A DNA stretch of 60,214 nt from Phycisphaerales bacterium. GTDB taxonomy: Bacteria; Planctomycetota; Phycisphaerae; Phycisphaerales; UBA1924. The notes below the pieces were generated by a model. It did no database searches and was not told the origin of the DNA. It saw only the letters and a list, made by a program, of their open reading frames with translations. The stretch lies in the NCBI GenBank assembly GCA_019750095.1, contig JAIEOW010000037.1:1-60214 (forward strand), written 5' to 3'. Shown here piece after piece: positions 40,637 through 49,278 of this stretch. A program made the translations under genes and the position numbers. Position 1 is the stretch's first letter, and every line of letters starts with the position of its first letter.

Positions 40637-41424
40637 TGCCAGGTCATTCGGTCGATAACACACTGCCCATGACGCTCACTCGCCACACTTCCCATCGCCG
40701 ACCGATGCTCGTAGCGCCCGCGCTGCGATCGTGCATCGCCGTGCTCGGCCTGATCGTTGCTGCAAGCTCGGCCTATGCCCAGCGAGCACCCGAGGGTTGG
40801 CAGATGATCGATGCCGGGCGTGCCGACCGCGGCCCGCTTGCGACGAGCGCCCGCCGCGTGCCGATCGATCTGCGTGTGCCGCTCTCGTTCGATCGCGTCT
40901 ATCGCGTTCCCGGCTCGACCACCGGCGTTCAGGTGCCCGGTGCCGCCGCAGGCGAAGAGCTCTACGCCCGAATCTCCGGCGGCCTCACCGCCGTCTTTCC
41001 GCGTTCGGACTACGTCTCCACGAAGCGCGGCCCCGCCGCGCTCATTCCGCCCGGAACGATTTTCTACATCGGCGCACTCCCGAAGCCCGCGCCCGGTGCC
41101 GCATGGAACACCCCACCCGCGCCCGACACGACCACTGCGACCCGCTTCACGCTCACACGCCCGGACCAAGACGCGGCCGATCGCCCGAACACACGCGTCG
41201 ACGCCCGCGCTGACCTCAGCGTCACCCACACCTCCAGCACAATGGCACCCGAACTTGCCGAGGGCTCGCAATCACCGGGAATGTCGCCCACGAGCGCTCG
41301 CGAGCCCCGCGGCAATGTCAAATCCATGCCCGCCCCGAGCATCCCACGCCCCGACCTGATGAGCGAGACGCATCGCCGCGATCGCGTGCGGGCCATGATG
41401 CGGTTAGCCGCCAGTTCGGGCTGA
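40633..41424 (+). CDS. Exported protein of unknown function
   Basis: A 263-residue protein whose ATG overlaps the stop of the TonB-like gene (ATGA), indicating translational coupling. A signal peptide ('SCIAVLGLIVAASSAYAQ', ends near residue 50) precedes a small domain ('VPIDLRVPLSFDRVYRVPGS', 'LYARISGGLTAVFPRSDYVS') and a long disordered Thr/Ala/Pro tail. No family recognised. As a partner of the TonB-like protein it may be an envelope factor. An internal ATG at 40669 would also give a signal peptide. Confidence 0.7.
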   Translation: MMPGHSVDNTLPMTLTRHTSHRRPMLVAPALRSCIAVLGLIVAASSAYAQRAPEGWQMIDAGRADRGPLATSARRVPIDLRVPLSFDRVYRVPGSTTGVQVPGAAAGEELYARISGGLTAVFPRSDYVSTKRGPAALIPPGTIFYIGALPKPAPGAAWNTPPAPDTTTATRFTLTRPDQDAADRPNTRVDARADLSVTHTSSTMAPELAEGSQSPGMSPTSAREPRGNVKSMPAPSIPRPDLMSETHRRDRVRAMMRLAASSG

Positions 41425-41531
41425 TTCCGCTCACTTTCGCTCGATCGCCAGCGACCTCAAATCGAGTTTCCGGTACAATCTCCCCGGCGGTTCATCCACG
41501 TTCATCGGCATGCTCGATCGGGGAGATTTCC

Positions 41532-41906
41532 ATGCTCGCACGTTCCGCTCGTGTCCTCATCACGCTCGGCTTGATCGGCACTTCGCTCGCGCTCGCGGGC
41601 TGCCTGATCTCCTCACATTCCAACGAGGATTTCTCCGGCAAGTACGTCAGCACACGCACCTTCAACGAGGTTCAACCCGGCGTCACCACCGTCCAATGGG
41701 TCAAGGGCACCATGGGCGAACCCACCAGCAAAACCACGCTCGAAGACGGCAGCGAACTCTGGAAGTACTCCTACACGAAGACCAAGAGCTCCAGCGGCTC
41801 ACTGCTCTTCGTCTTCGGCGGCTCGTCCCGCTCTTCCACCGGCGGCTCGGCGTATGTCCAGATCAAAGACGGCGTCGTCGTGAAGCACTGGCGCACGGAT
41901 GACTAA
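41532..41906 (+). CDS. Small lipoprotein, BamE/SmpA-like fold
   Basis: A 124-residue lipoprotein: signal 'ITLGLIGTSLALAGC' with lipid on Cys24, then one domain with the pattern of SmpA/OmlA: 'VQPGVTTVQWVKGTMGEPTS' followed by 'ELWKYSYTKTKS'. In BamE this domain supports outer-membrane protein assembly, but many small planctomycete lipoproteins share it, so the role is open. A strong GGGGAG lies 8 bases before the ATG. It is monocistronic; no other bam gene is near. Confidence 0.75.
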   Translation: MLARSARVLITLGLIGTSLALAGCLISSHSNEDFSGKYVSTRTFNEVQPGVTTVQWVKGTMGEPTSKTTLEDGSELWKYSYTKTKSSSGSLLFVFGGSSRSSTGGSAYVQIKDGVVVKHWRTDD

Positions 41907-41945
41907 ACGAATCGCGATCAAGATCACTCGCAACCGGCCATGTTC

Positions 41946-42974
41946 TCATTCAAGCCAAGCTACGGGAATCTGCGCAGCCAGCTTCCCATCAGGCAGGAGC
42001 AACTTGACGGTTGCGTGACCAAATGGCGGAGACGCGGGCTCCAACTCCAGCGAGACTTCCGCATCTCCATTATCCGAAGGGTGAATGGCCACAAGCAAGC
42101 CCGCTGATCCGTCAACATGGAATGATGAGGGCTGTGGTGCTTTACCATTCGGCTTACGCTGACTGACCAGCACCTCTCGCCTTGGCTCCGCCCGCGATAG
42201 GATCACACCGCCGGGGCTGCATCGAAAGGGCAATACCGGACGGATCAGCACCGGAACGCGTATAGCTGCTTCCCGCGAAGATGCGCTCTTCAGCTCAAGT
42301 GTTGACCGAACGACCTCGCCTGGCACCGCGTCGCACACGAATCGAGCCAGCCGCACCGATGGCGCGTCTTTCACCAGATACATCCCGTCGAAACGGATGC
42401 CCTGATGCTCGCAGCGAGCACTCTCGATTCGGAGTGCTTCTCGATCCCCTGCCGAGAGCACTCGGAGATACACATCCAGATTCAACTGCTCTCCAACGAC
42501 GCCGGTGGCAACGATCTGCTCGGGAATCGTCGTGATGGAGACCGTTGGTTGATAGCGGATCCTCGCTGAGGCGTGAGTTCGCCTTTGGGCTTCACCCGCA
42601 CCGCAGAGCACCTCAAAGCGCACCACCTGCTCTTGCTCCGCCGACACCGGAGCGACTTGCACCGCGAGCGTGAGCACCGTCTGCCCACCCGGCGGTACAG
42701 TCTCTGCCGAGAAGCTTGCGCTTAGACATCCACACGTCCGAGAGAGTACGGACACGTGCGCGTCCTGCATCGATTCATTCACAAAGGTCAGACGACGCGA
42801 GATCATCGATCCGGTCGGCACGCGACCCATGTTCTCCGGATCGCTCGCGCCAGTGCGAAGGCATCCCGCCGCATCGGCCACTACCCGCTTCGCGGCCTCC
42901 GGCGCTTGTGCCGCAACCGGAGGATCGCCGATCACAGATGACACGGCGATCATCACCGCAAGAGCAAACATCAT
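41946..42974 (-). CDS. DUF1573-domain exported protein
   Basis: A 342-residue protein with a weak N-terminal signal (MMFALAVMIAVSSVIG) and a DUF1573 immunoglobulin-like domain containing the signature 'RTCGCLSASFSAETVPPGGQ', followed by further beta-sandwich segments and a C-terminal 'KLLLPDGKLAAQIPVAW'. Such proteins are abundant in planctomycetes and Bacteroidetes and probably act in the envelope; no enzymatic activity is known. Its start overlaps the stop of the next upstream gene by 4 bases, so it is the last gene of a three-gene operon with lower GC than its surroundings. Confidence 0.85.
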   Translation of the reverse strand: MMFALAVMIAVSSVIGDPPVAAQAPEAAKRVVADAAGCLRTGASDPENMGRVPTGSMISRRLTFVNESMQDAHVSVLSRTCGCLSASFSAETVPPGGQTVLTLAVQVAPVSAEQEQVVRFEVLCGAGEAQRRTHASARIRYQPTVSITTIPEQIVATGVVGEQLNLDVYLRVLSAGDREALRIESARCEHQGIRFDGMYLVKDAPSVRLARFVCDAVPGEVVRSTLELKSASSREAAIRVPVLIRPVLPFRCSPGGVILSRAEPRREVLVSQRKPNGKAPQPSSFHVDGSAGLLVAIHPSDNGDAEVSLELEPASPPFGHATVKLLLPDGKLAAQIPVAWLE

Positions 42975-44101
42975 GGCGACACCTCCCGCTCGATCTCCGG
43001 CGGCGCGGCCGCCTCCGCAATAGTGCAGCGACGATCGCGCGTAAAGTCATACACCATCGCATCCTGACGCATCGGGCCGTTCAGCCAGTTCGGATCCAGC
43101 GGCTTGTTGATGCTCCGCGGCGTCACAAAGAGCAGCAGCGGCGTGTATGCGCCCTTGGTCATACCCGCGCCCATGGGCGCGTAGATTTCATTGGGCTCGC
43201 CTGGAACCGGTCCGTGATCCATCATTCTGGGCATCACTGCTGCGATCTCGGCTCGCAGATCATCCGGAATGTTCACCCCCAGAAGACGCGGAAGCACCTC
43301 AAGCCGCTGCTTGTGATTCTCGAAGAACTTGGCGTTCTTTGATCCAGGAGATACATCAACAAACAGATAAAATGTGTGCAAGGATACGCTCGCCAACCAG
43401 ATGCCTTCGATCTTTGAGAAACGAACAACCTCCATCGTCTCCATCGGAGTGTTTTCAGTGGGCCGAAACGTTCTGATCGCACGCGGAGCGTAACCATGCT
43501 CTGGATCAAGCACAGCCCGAACTCGAAATCGATGAACTCCGTGTGTCGCCATCGCCTCAACACCGGGCAAGCCTGGATGATCCGGCGAAGACCACAACCT
43601 CAAACCCTCACCAGTAGCAAGCAACTCGGCGAGCGTTCGCCCTTGCTCAAGATCACTTCGACGGCCAATCGCGATGCGAGGCGTGGCCGAGTACAAGAAC
43701 TCTGGCTGCGCCGGGTCGGCGATCTTGCCGTCTTGCAAGCAAATGTCGAAATAGAGCATCCGAGCTGCGTCGCCTCGATGCGCTCTAAATGTTAGTGAGA
43801 AGTCCGACACATCCCGCGATCCCGGATCCGGCGAGATGTTGAACTGATTCTGCATGTACCAACGACCAATGTCGTCAAAGCCCCCGACTAGAAAGTCTGT
43901 CGGCGTCCACCCACCGCCACGCTCTGCTCCTGGTTGGAATGCTACACTTCGCCATTCCAGTGATTGAATCGTTGCGTCATAAGCTCGAAGTGCACCAACG
44001 AGAGCTCTTGCCGTTCTGGAATCTGGATCAGACTCGGGCGTGGCTTGCACGCTTAAACACGTGGCGAGTGTCCACACGATGCCCAACTGAAGGATACTCA
44101 T
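42971..44101 (-). CDS. Exported protein of unknown function in a DUF1573 operon
   Basis: A 376-residue protein with a short signal-like N-terminus (MSILQLGIVWTLATCLSVQA). The rest is a mixed alpha/beta protein with no family I recognise; segments such as 'LRAYDATIQSLEWRSVAFQP' and 'MLYFDICLQDGKIADP' look like an outer-membrane lipoprotein-sorting (LolA/LolB-like) beta fold, often with long internal strands, but this is only a resemblance. It ends in a 4-base overlap with the DUF1573 gene and starts 10 bases after the Cys-rich gene, so the three are co-transcribed. Confidence 0.75.
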   Translation of the reverse strand: MSILQLGIVWTLATCLSVQATPESDPDSRTARALVGALRAYDATIQSLEWRSVAFQPGAERGGGWTPTDFLVGGFDDIGRWYMQNQFNISPDPGSRDVSDFSLTFRAHRGDAARMLYFDICLQDGKIADPAQPEFLYSATPRIAIGRRSDLEQGRTLAELLATGEGLRLWSSPDHPGLPGVEAMATHGVHRFRVRAVLDPEHGYAPRAIRTFRPTENTPMETMEVVRFSKIEGIWLASVSLHTFYLFVDVSPGSKNAKFFENHKQRLEVLPRLLGVNIPDDLRAEIAAVMPRMMDHGPVPGEPNEIYAPMGAGMTKGAYTPLLLFVTPRSINKPLDPNWLNGPMRQDAMVYDFTRDRRCTIAEAAAPPEIEREVSP

Positions 44102-44111
44102 CGTGCAATCC

Positions 44112-44600
44112 TCAATTCAGGCACTGCGTGAACTTGCAACTGTCCATCGAATAAGCAGTAGGCACGGGACACCCACATCCGTTGGGCCCTGCGGTTGGTC
44201 CACCGATCACGCAGTCCAGAATCACTGAGTTTCCGCAGTTAAGCGAGCCTCCCGACCCGCTGCATGTGAACCCTGCGCGCTTGACACACATGTTTCCGCC
44301 AACTGCCCCCCCGCTGCATCGAACGCACTCACCCTTACATGAAAAGCCGGGCGTCCCTGGCGTACCGCGAGCCGTACACCCTTGAACATTTCCGGTCGTA
44401 GGATCAATCTTCACTGTGCCGGGAGCACATCCGCCTGAAATGAACTGACATTCGTAACCGGGTAGACTCCACAGGTTCCCGAGTTCATCACTGTCACTCA
44501 CATCCACCCCGACCCATACTTCATCGCCATCCATCGCCGAAGGCACTGTTGTTCCAAGGCACATCACCAACGCAGCAAGAAGAGTCATCATGGCTTTCAT
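44112..44600 (-). CDS. Small secreted cysteine-rich protein
   Basis: A 162-residue protein from ATG 44600: signal peptide (MKAMMTLLAALVMCLGTTVPSA) and a mature part of about 140 residues with 14 cysteines, many in Cys-x(2-9)-Cys spacing ('CKGECVRC', 'CGNSVILDC', 'GPNGCGCP'). It is Gly/Thr/Ser-rich and has no family I recognise; it could be an extracellular disulfide-stabilised protein or a bacteriocin-like peptide precursor. It is the first gene of the operon with the unknown protein and DUF1573. A (AG)n microsatellite lies 41 bases upstream of its start. Confidence 0.72.
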   Translation of the reverse strand: MKAMMTLLAALVMCLGTTVPSAMDGDEVWVGVDVSDSDELGNLWSLPGYECQFISGGCAPGTVKIDPTTGNVQGCTARGTPGTPGFSCKGECVRCSGGAVGGNMCVKRAGFTCSGSGGSLNCGNSVILDCVIGGPTAGPNGCGCPVPTAYSMDSCKFTQCLN

Positions 44601-44614
44601 CCTTTCGCTCTTCA

Positions 44615-44682
<68 letters not shown>

Positions 44683-44729
44683 TAGGGCTATCCCTTGGGC
44701 TAAGGTTCTAGAACCAAATGCCCAGATTG

Positions 44730-46736
44730 TCAGCTTCTCCCGAACCGCTTCTCGAGCTCTTTCATCGTCAGCCGAATGCTCGTCGGCCTTCCGTGCGGGC
44801 AACTCGCGCCGCGTTCCACCAGATCACGCAGCTTCAAGAGGTCGGCAAGCTCGGTCGGGCTCATGTGATCGCCCGCCTTCACCGCCGCCTTGCAGGCCAT
44901 CATGTCCAGCACCTCGTGCAGCGCCTGTTCTGATCCCGGCGCAAAGCCCTCGGCCTCGGATCGCTCCAGCAAGTCGGTCATGAACTCGATCGGGTCCACG
45001 CCGCGCTCAAAGAGGAATGAGCTGAACGCGTGCACACCGATCGCATCCGGGCCGAGTTGGCGAGCGTCGATGCCGATGCGTTCCAAGAGCGGCACCAACT
45101 CATCCAAGCGTGCCACCGCCGCGGCACTCGCCTGGATCACGGCGGGGGTCAGCAGATGCTGGCTCTCCAGCGGCTTGCCCTGATCACTCTGACCATCGCC
45201 AACGACCCGGGCGAGCAGCGCCTCGAACATCACGCGCTCGTGCAGCGCGTGCTGATCGACGATCACCAGGCCATGCTCGTCTTCGGTCACGATGTAGCTG
45301 TTGTGCACCTGCAGCAGCGGATTCCTGCGTGCGGGAAGGGGGAGAGACAAGTCTGAAGACACAGGCGGGACGCCTGCGCCACCAGAATCTTGCATCGGTG
45401 GCACAGGCGTCTCGCCTGTGTCTTCCCCGGCTTGGGCCAGCTCAGGCACCACGCGCTGAATCGCCTCGCGCACAGACTGATAGCTGAATCGCTCCTGAGC
45501 CGCGGCGGGTACCTGATTGCGGAAAAAATCCACGAATCGAGCCGCGGGAATCGATCCAGCCGCCGCGGGCCCATCGCCATCGGCGGGCATCGGTCCACCA
45601 TCCGCTGTCGGGCCGAACATCGCCGGCGCACCGGTGCGCCAGGGCATGCTCTGCGCCATCGTGGGCGTGAGATCGGCGGCCCGGAGCGCATCGCGCACCG
45701 CACGCAGCACCGTTGAGTGCACCATCGACTGATCGCGGAATCGCACCTCGGTCTTGGCCGGGTGCACGTTCACATCGACCGCGGCGGGGTCCATCTCGAT
45801 CATGATTGCGCACGTCGGGTGGCGCCCCGGCTCGATCAGCCCGCGATAGGCCTCCTTGATCGCGTGCTGGATCGTTCGATCACGGATCGGACGGCCGTTC
45901 AGAAAGACGTGTTGCGACTTGTTCGTCGCCCGCGCGATCGCCGGCAGGCCAATCAGGCCCCACAGCGACAGCCCTCGTGCATCATCGAATCGGTCGGCAG
46001 AGACCTCGAGCATCTGCTCGCGCAGCTCCTGCCCCAGCACGCTCAGCGCCCGCTCCCGCGGCGACTGGCCCGCGGGAACATCCAGCACCACGCGCCCGTC
46101 GCAAACGATCTGAAACCCGATGAACGGGTGCGCGATCGCCAGCGTGCACGCCGCGTCCACGCAGTGCCCCTGCTCGGTCTGCACCGTGCGCAAGAACTTC
46201 CGCCGCGCAGGCGTGTTGAAGAACAGATTGCGCACGCTCACGCTGGTGCCGATGCTGCCAGAGACGGGCCGCACGGGCGAGACCGTGTCGCCCTCGACCT
46301 CGATCACGCACGCACCCACTTGCTCGCGCGAGCGCGACCGGATCGCCATGCGTGACACACTGGCAATGCTCGCGAGCGCCTCGCCGCGAAAGCCCATGGT
46401 CGCGATGCGATCCAGATCCTCGGGATGGTGGACCTTGCTGGTGGCGTGCGGCGCGATCGCCAGCGGCAGTTCGACCTCCGGAATGCCGCACCCGTCGTCG
46501 GTGATGCGGATCAGTTCGATCCCCCCCTGTTCCAGCTCGATGGCCACGCGTGTCGCGCCGGCATCGATCGCGTTCTCCACGATCTCCTTCACAACGCTCG
46601 CGGGACGATCCACCACTTCGCCCGCGGCGATCTGATTCACCAGCAGCGTTGGCAGCTTCTGAATCGGACGACGCGAGGTCGCCGACGCTTCCGTCGAGGG
46701 AGTCACTGGCTTGGATTCCGGGGCGATCGCGGCCAT
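44730..46736 (-). CDS. mutL: DNA mismatch repair protein MutL (endonuclease type)
   Basis: Couples mismatch recognition by MutS to strand nicking. The N-terminal GHKL ATPase has 'LVNQIAAGEVVDRPASVVKE' and 'ENAIDAGAT' (Mg/ATP), 'ITDDGCGI', 'HATSKV' and 'TMGFRGEALASI'. The C-terminal domain carries the endonuclease motif DQHA-x2-E-x4-E ('DQHALHERVMFE'), plus ACKAA and the CPHGRPT zinc-site motif, so it should nick DNA itself, as in species without MutH. About 670 residues. The linker (residues about 440-464) is encoded by two inverted copies of a dispersed palindrome, giving 'TGETPVPP' and 'GGAGVPPVSS'. Start ATG 46736 or three codons earlier. MutS is not in the window. Confidence 0.96.
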   Translation of the reverse strand: MAAIAPESKPVTPSTEASATSRRPIQKLPTLLVNQIAAGEVVDRPASVVKEIVENAIDAGATRVAIELEQGGIELIRITDDGCGIPEVELPLAIAPHATSKVHHPEDLDRIATMGFRGEALASIASVSRMAIRSRSREQVGACVIEVEGDTVSPVRPVSGSIGTSVSVRNLFFNTPARRKFLRTVQTEQGHCVDAACTLAIAHPFIGFQIVCDGRVVLDVPAGQSPRERALSVLGQELREQMLEVSADRFDDARGLSLWGLIGLPAIARATNKSQHVFLNGRPIRDRTIQHAIKEAYRGLIEPGRHPTCAIMIEMDPAAVDVNVHPAKTEVRFRDQSMVHSTVLRAVRDALRAADLTPTMAQSMPWRTGAPAMFGPTADGGPMPADGDGPAAAGSIPAARFVDFFRNQVPAAAQERFSYQSVREAIQRVVPELAQAGEDTGETPVPPMQDSGGAGVPPVSSDLSLPLPARRNPLLQVHNSYIVTEDEHGLVIVDQHALHERVMFEALLARVVGDGQSDQGKPLESQHLLTPAVIQASAAAVARLDELVPLLERIGIDARQLGPDAIGVHAFSSFLFERGVDPIEFMTDLLERSEAEGFAPGSEQALHEVLDMMACKAAVKAGDHMSPTELADLLKLRDLVERGASCPHGRPTSIRLTMKELEKRFGRS
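45355..45383 (-). repeat. GGTGGCACAGGCG palindrome, copy inside mutL
   Basis: GAAGACACAGGCGGGACGCC plus TGCGCCACC: one of a head-to-head pair with the copy at 45397-45425, separated by 13 bases. In-frame in mutL. Confidence 0.9.
45397..45425 (+). repeat. GGTGGCACAGGCG palindrome, second copy inside mutL
   Basis: GGTGGCACAGGCGTCTCGCC plus TGTGTCTTC, the inverted partner of 45355-45383. Each copy is itself a short palindrome (CACAGGCG/CGCCTGTG). Confidence 0.9.
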
Positions 46737-46791
46737 CAGATGCAACTCTACGGAGCATGCGGCGGGCGCGCAACCGACAGCCCCGATGGGC

Positions 46792-47667
46792 TCACGGGCG
46801 GGACTTCTTCTTCGCGTCGGCGATTGCCGCCTTCACTGCGGGATCATCGGGCAGCCGCTCAAGCGCGTCGGCGACTTCCATCCACGCATTCGGAGTGCCC
46901 TCGGCCTTGGCGCGGGACTGAAGCACGCGGATCATCGCCGGGGTGTCGCCAAGATCGAACGCCGACTGATACGTTGCAAACCAGATCCCCTGAAAACTCT
47001 TCGATCGAACATCCGTGATCCCGGCGAGGGCCAGTTCGCCCTCACGCACCGTCTCGGTGAGCTTGTTCTGTGCGGCGAGAGATCGCAGGAGCAGCATCGA
47101 ACGCTCTGGCTTGGCTTCCAGCTTCATCGCGGCACGCACGATCGTCTCACACTCGCGCCACGCCTCGGCGTCCGCCGCCTTCGCAGCGGTCTCATCGAGC
47201 AGTTGCACGCTGGGCGAGCTATTGAGAAGTTCCGGGGTCGCGAAGATGGGGGCCGCGGGCTGGAAACCGTTCGGCAGGATCACCGACTGCACGGCGGATC
47301 GAGAATCCGCCGCGCTCCGCTGCGAGCCGGCATAGACCGTGATCGTCTCACCGAGCGCTGGCGTGCCGCGGTGCCCGTTGGACCCCGTCGCCCCCGGCAA
47401 CTGCGTCGTGTGCCACGTCGAGACCAGCACGCGATCCTCGGGCTTGGCGTCGCCCTTCTGCACAGAGTGCACACGAATGGTGTAGATCCGCGTTTCGCTG
47501 CGTCCGATCTTGGAGACGTGGATGCTCGCCACCGAACCCGTAACGATCGTCCCCGCAGACTCTCGCATCGCTTCTACGGGTCGATTGGGCACCTCAGCCC
47601 GGACCATCGTGGGCGCAAGAACCAGCGTGATCGAAATCAGAATCAGGCGAATGGAGTTGCTAAGCAT
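46792..47667 (-). CDS. Exported protein of unknown function
   Basis: A 291-residue protein with a signal peptide (MLSNSIRLILISITLVLAPTMVRA). The first half is beta-rich ('GTIVTGSVASIHVSKIGRSE', 'RIYTIRVHSVQKGDAKPEDR'), suggestive of a small OB- or Ig-like domain; the second half (about 165-290) is a series of TPR-like helices ('MLLLRSLAAQNKLTETVREG'). No family is assigned. The ATG has GGGAG 7 bases before it. An alternative GTG at 47697 would overlap the stop of the upstream dehydrogenase gene in a GTGA pattern, so the two genes may be coupled. Confidence 0.72.
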   Translation of the reverse strand: MLSNSIRLILISITLVLAPTMVRAEVPNRPVEAMRESAGTIVTGSVASIHVSKIGRSETRIYTIRVHSVQKGDAKPEDRVLVSTWHTTQLPGATGSNGHRGTPALGETITVYAGSQRSAADSRSAVQSVILPNGFQPAAPIFATPELLNSSPSVQLLDETAAKAADAEAWRECETIVRAAMKLEAKPERSMLLLRSLAAQNKLTETVREGELALAGITDVRSKSFQGIWFATYQSAFDLGDTPAMIRVLQSRAKAEGTPNAWMEVADALERLPDDPAVKAAIADAKKKSRP

Positions 47668-47693
47668 GGATTTCTCCCAGCCGAGTGAACCGA

Positions 47694-49238
47694 TCACTCT
47701 TTGGACGGTTGCGTCTCCGACGGCGCCAGTCGCACGATTTTGTCCGGATCGTTCAGCACGACATACACCGAACCATCCGGCCCCGTCACCACATCACGCA
47801 CGCGGCCCATGCGGTGGACAATATCCTCACGCTCGACGACCTTGCCATCCTTGATCCGCAGGCGTTCGACCACTTCCCCGGCCAGACCACCAGCAAGCAG
47901 ATCGCCCTTCCACTTCGGAAACACCTCGCCCTTGGACCCCGGCCGCACGACATCCAACCCGCACGCGGCGATCGATGGCAGCCAGACCCACGTCGGCATC
48001 TCAAACTTCTGCTCGCTGCTCGGCCAAGGCGTCTTCAGCGGTGCGTCGGAATAGTTGATCCCGAAGCTGATGACGGGCCATCCATAGTTCGCGGCCTTCT
48101 TGACGAGGTTCAGTTCGTCGCCGCCGCGCGGGCCGTGCTCGGTGTCCCAGAGATTGCCCTCCAGATCGAGGACCAGACCCTGCGGATTGCGATGCCCGTA
48201 GGAATAAATCGCGGGATACGCATTGGGCGTGGAGACGAACGGATTGTCACTCGGCACGCTGCCGTCGTCCCACAGCCGGAAGACCTTGCCGTTGGGCCGG
48301 GTCAGGTCCTGCGCAAGTTCACCCCGGCCGCGCTCGCCCATACAGAAGTAGACATACCGCTTCTTCGCTGCGCTCTTATCCGCGGCGTCTTGCACCGGCG
48401 CCGAGAAGACGATCCGCGAGCCAAAGTGCAGCCCACCATTGAGATAGTGCTCGGGCTTGCCCTCCCAGATCGTCTCCTGATCGGTCCAGGCCCAGGCGTT
48501 GTCGCCGGTACTCTTGAGTTTGCCACGGACGACCTTGGTCAGGCCCTTGCGCTCCTGCGGGTCGCTGAAGGCGAGGTACACCCACCCGTTCGCCGCGTAT
48601 TCAGGATGCACCGCGACATCCATCATGCCGCCCTGACCGCTCGCAAAGACCTTTGGCGTACCAGCAATCGGCTCTGAAACGGTGCCGCCGGGCATGCCCG
48701 TGGTGTGCACCCGCACCGGGCCGGGGCGCTCCGCGATGAGCATCTGGCCGGTCGGCAGAAAATCAACGCTCCAGGGCGTGTCGAGCTTGTCGGCGACGGT
48801 CGCGGATCTGAAAGAGTGATGCTGGGTGCTGTACACGCCGTCGGCGGGCTTCTTCAGCGTGCCGATGCCGCCGCGCTTGCGGCGATCCTGTTCCTGCAAC
48901 TCGCGGATGTGCACGACGAGCGACCACATCTGTTCGTTGTTGAGCGTGGTGCCGAAGGCCTCCATGCCGGCGGAGTCGCCGCCCTCATCCTTCACGCCAT
49001 TCTTGATGGCGTCGAAGAACTGGCGGTCGAACTTCATGCGATCGACGCCGAGGTATTTGTCATCAAGCAGCGTCGCGGTGCCCGCGCCGCCGCCCTGGCC
49101 GCGCTCGCCGTGGCACTTGGCGCAGTTGTCAACCCAAAGGCGTGTGGCCCCTTGAGCGCGGGCGTGGCTTGCAGAACCGGCGATAGCCGAAAGTACCACA
49201 GCAGAAACAAGAACGTTCCGGGCGTGCGAGATGGGCAT
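47694..49238 (-). CDS. Cytochrome c - PQQ-dependent sugar dehydrogenase fusion
   Basis: A 514-residue periplasmic oxidoreductase. After a signal peptide (about 1-29) an N-terminal class I cytochrome c binds haem through CAKCH (Cys39, Cys42, His43), with Met in 'GMEAFGTTLN' as probable axial ligand. From about residue 150 a GSDH/soluble glucose dehydrogenase beta-propeller follows ('TPWSVDFLPTGQMLIAERPG', 'GGMMDVAVHPEYAANGWVYL', 'YSYGHRNPQGLVLDLEGNLW'), which binds PQQ and oxidises aldoses. Fusing the electron acceptor to the dehydrogenase allows direct electron hand-off; here the cytochrome is on the N-terminal side. No PQQ synthesis genes are seen, so the cofactor is made elsewhere or scavenged. 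Confidence 0.9.
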   Translation of the reverse strand: MPISHARNVLVSAVVLSAIAGSASHARAQGATRLWVDNCAKCHGERGQGGGAGTATLLDDKYLGVDRMKFDRQFFDAIKNGVKDEGGDSAGMEAFGTTLNNEQMWSLVVHIRELQEQDRRKRGGIGTLKKPADGVYSTQHHSFRSATVADKLDTPWSVDFLPTGQMLIAERPGPVRVHTTGMPGGTVSEPIAGTPKVFASGQGGMMDVAVHPEYAANGWVYLAFSDPQERKGLTKVVRGKLKSTGDNAWAWTDQETIWEGKPEHYLNGGLHFGSRIVFSAPVQDAADKSAAKKRYVYFCMGERGRGELAQDLTRPNGKVFRLWDDGSVPSDNPFVSTPNAYPAIYSYGHRNPQGLVLDLEGNLWDTEHGPRGGDELNLVKKAANYGWPVISFGINYSDAPLKTPWPSSEQKFEMPTWVWLPSIAACGLDVVRPGSKGEVFPKWKGDLLAGGLAGEVVERLRIKDGKVVEREDIVHRMGRVRDVVTGPDGSVYVVLNDPDKIVRLAPSETQPSKE

Positions 49239-49278
49239 GCCCGAAGGGTAGTCGCGTGCGGGCGATCGGTGCCGCGGA

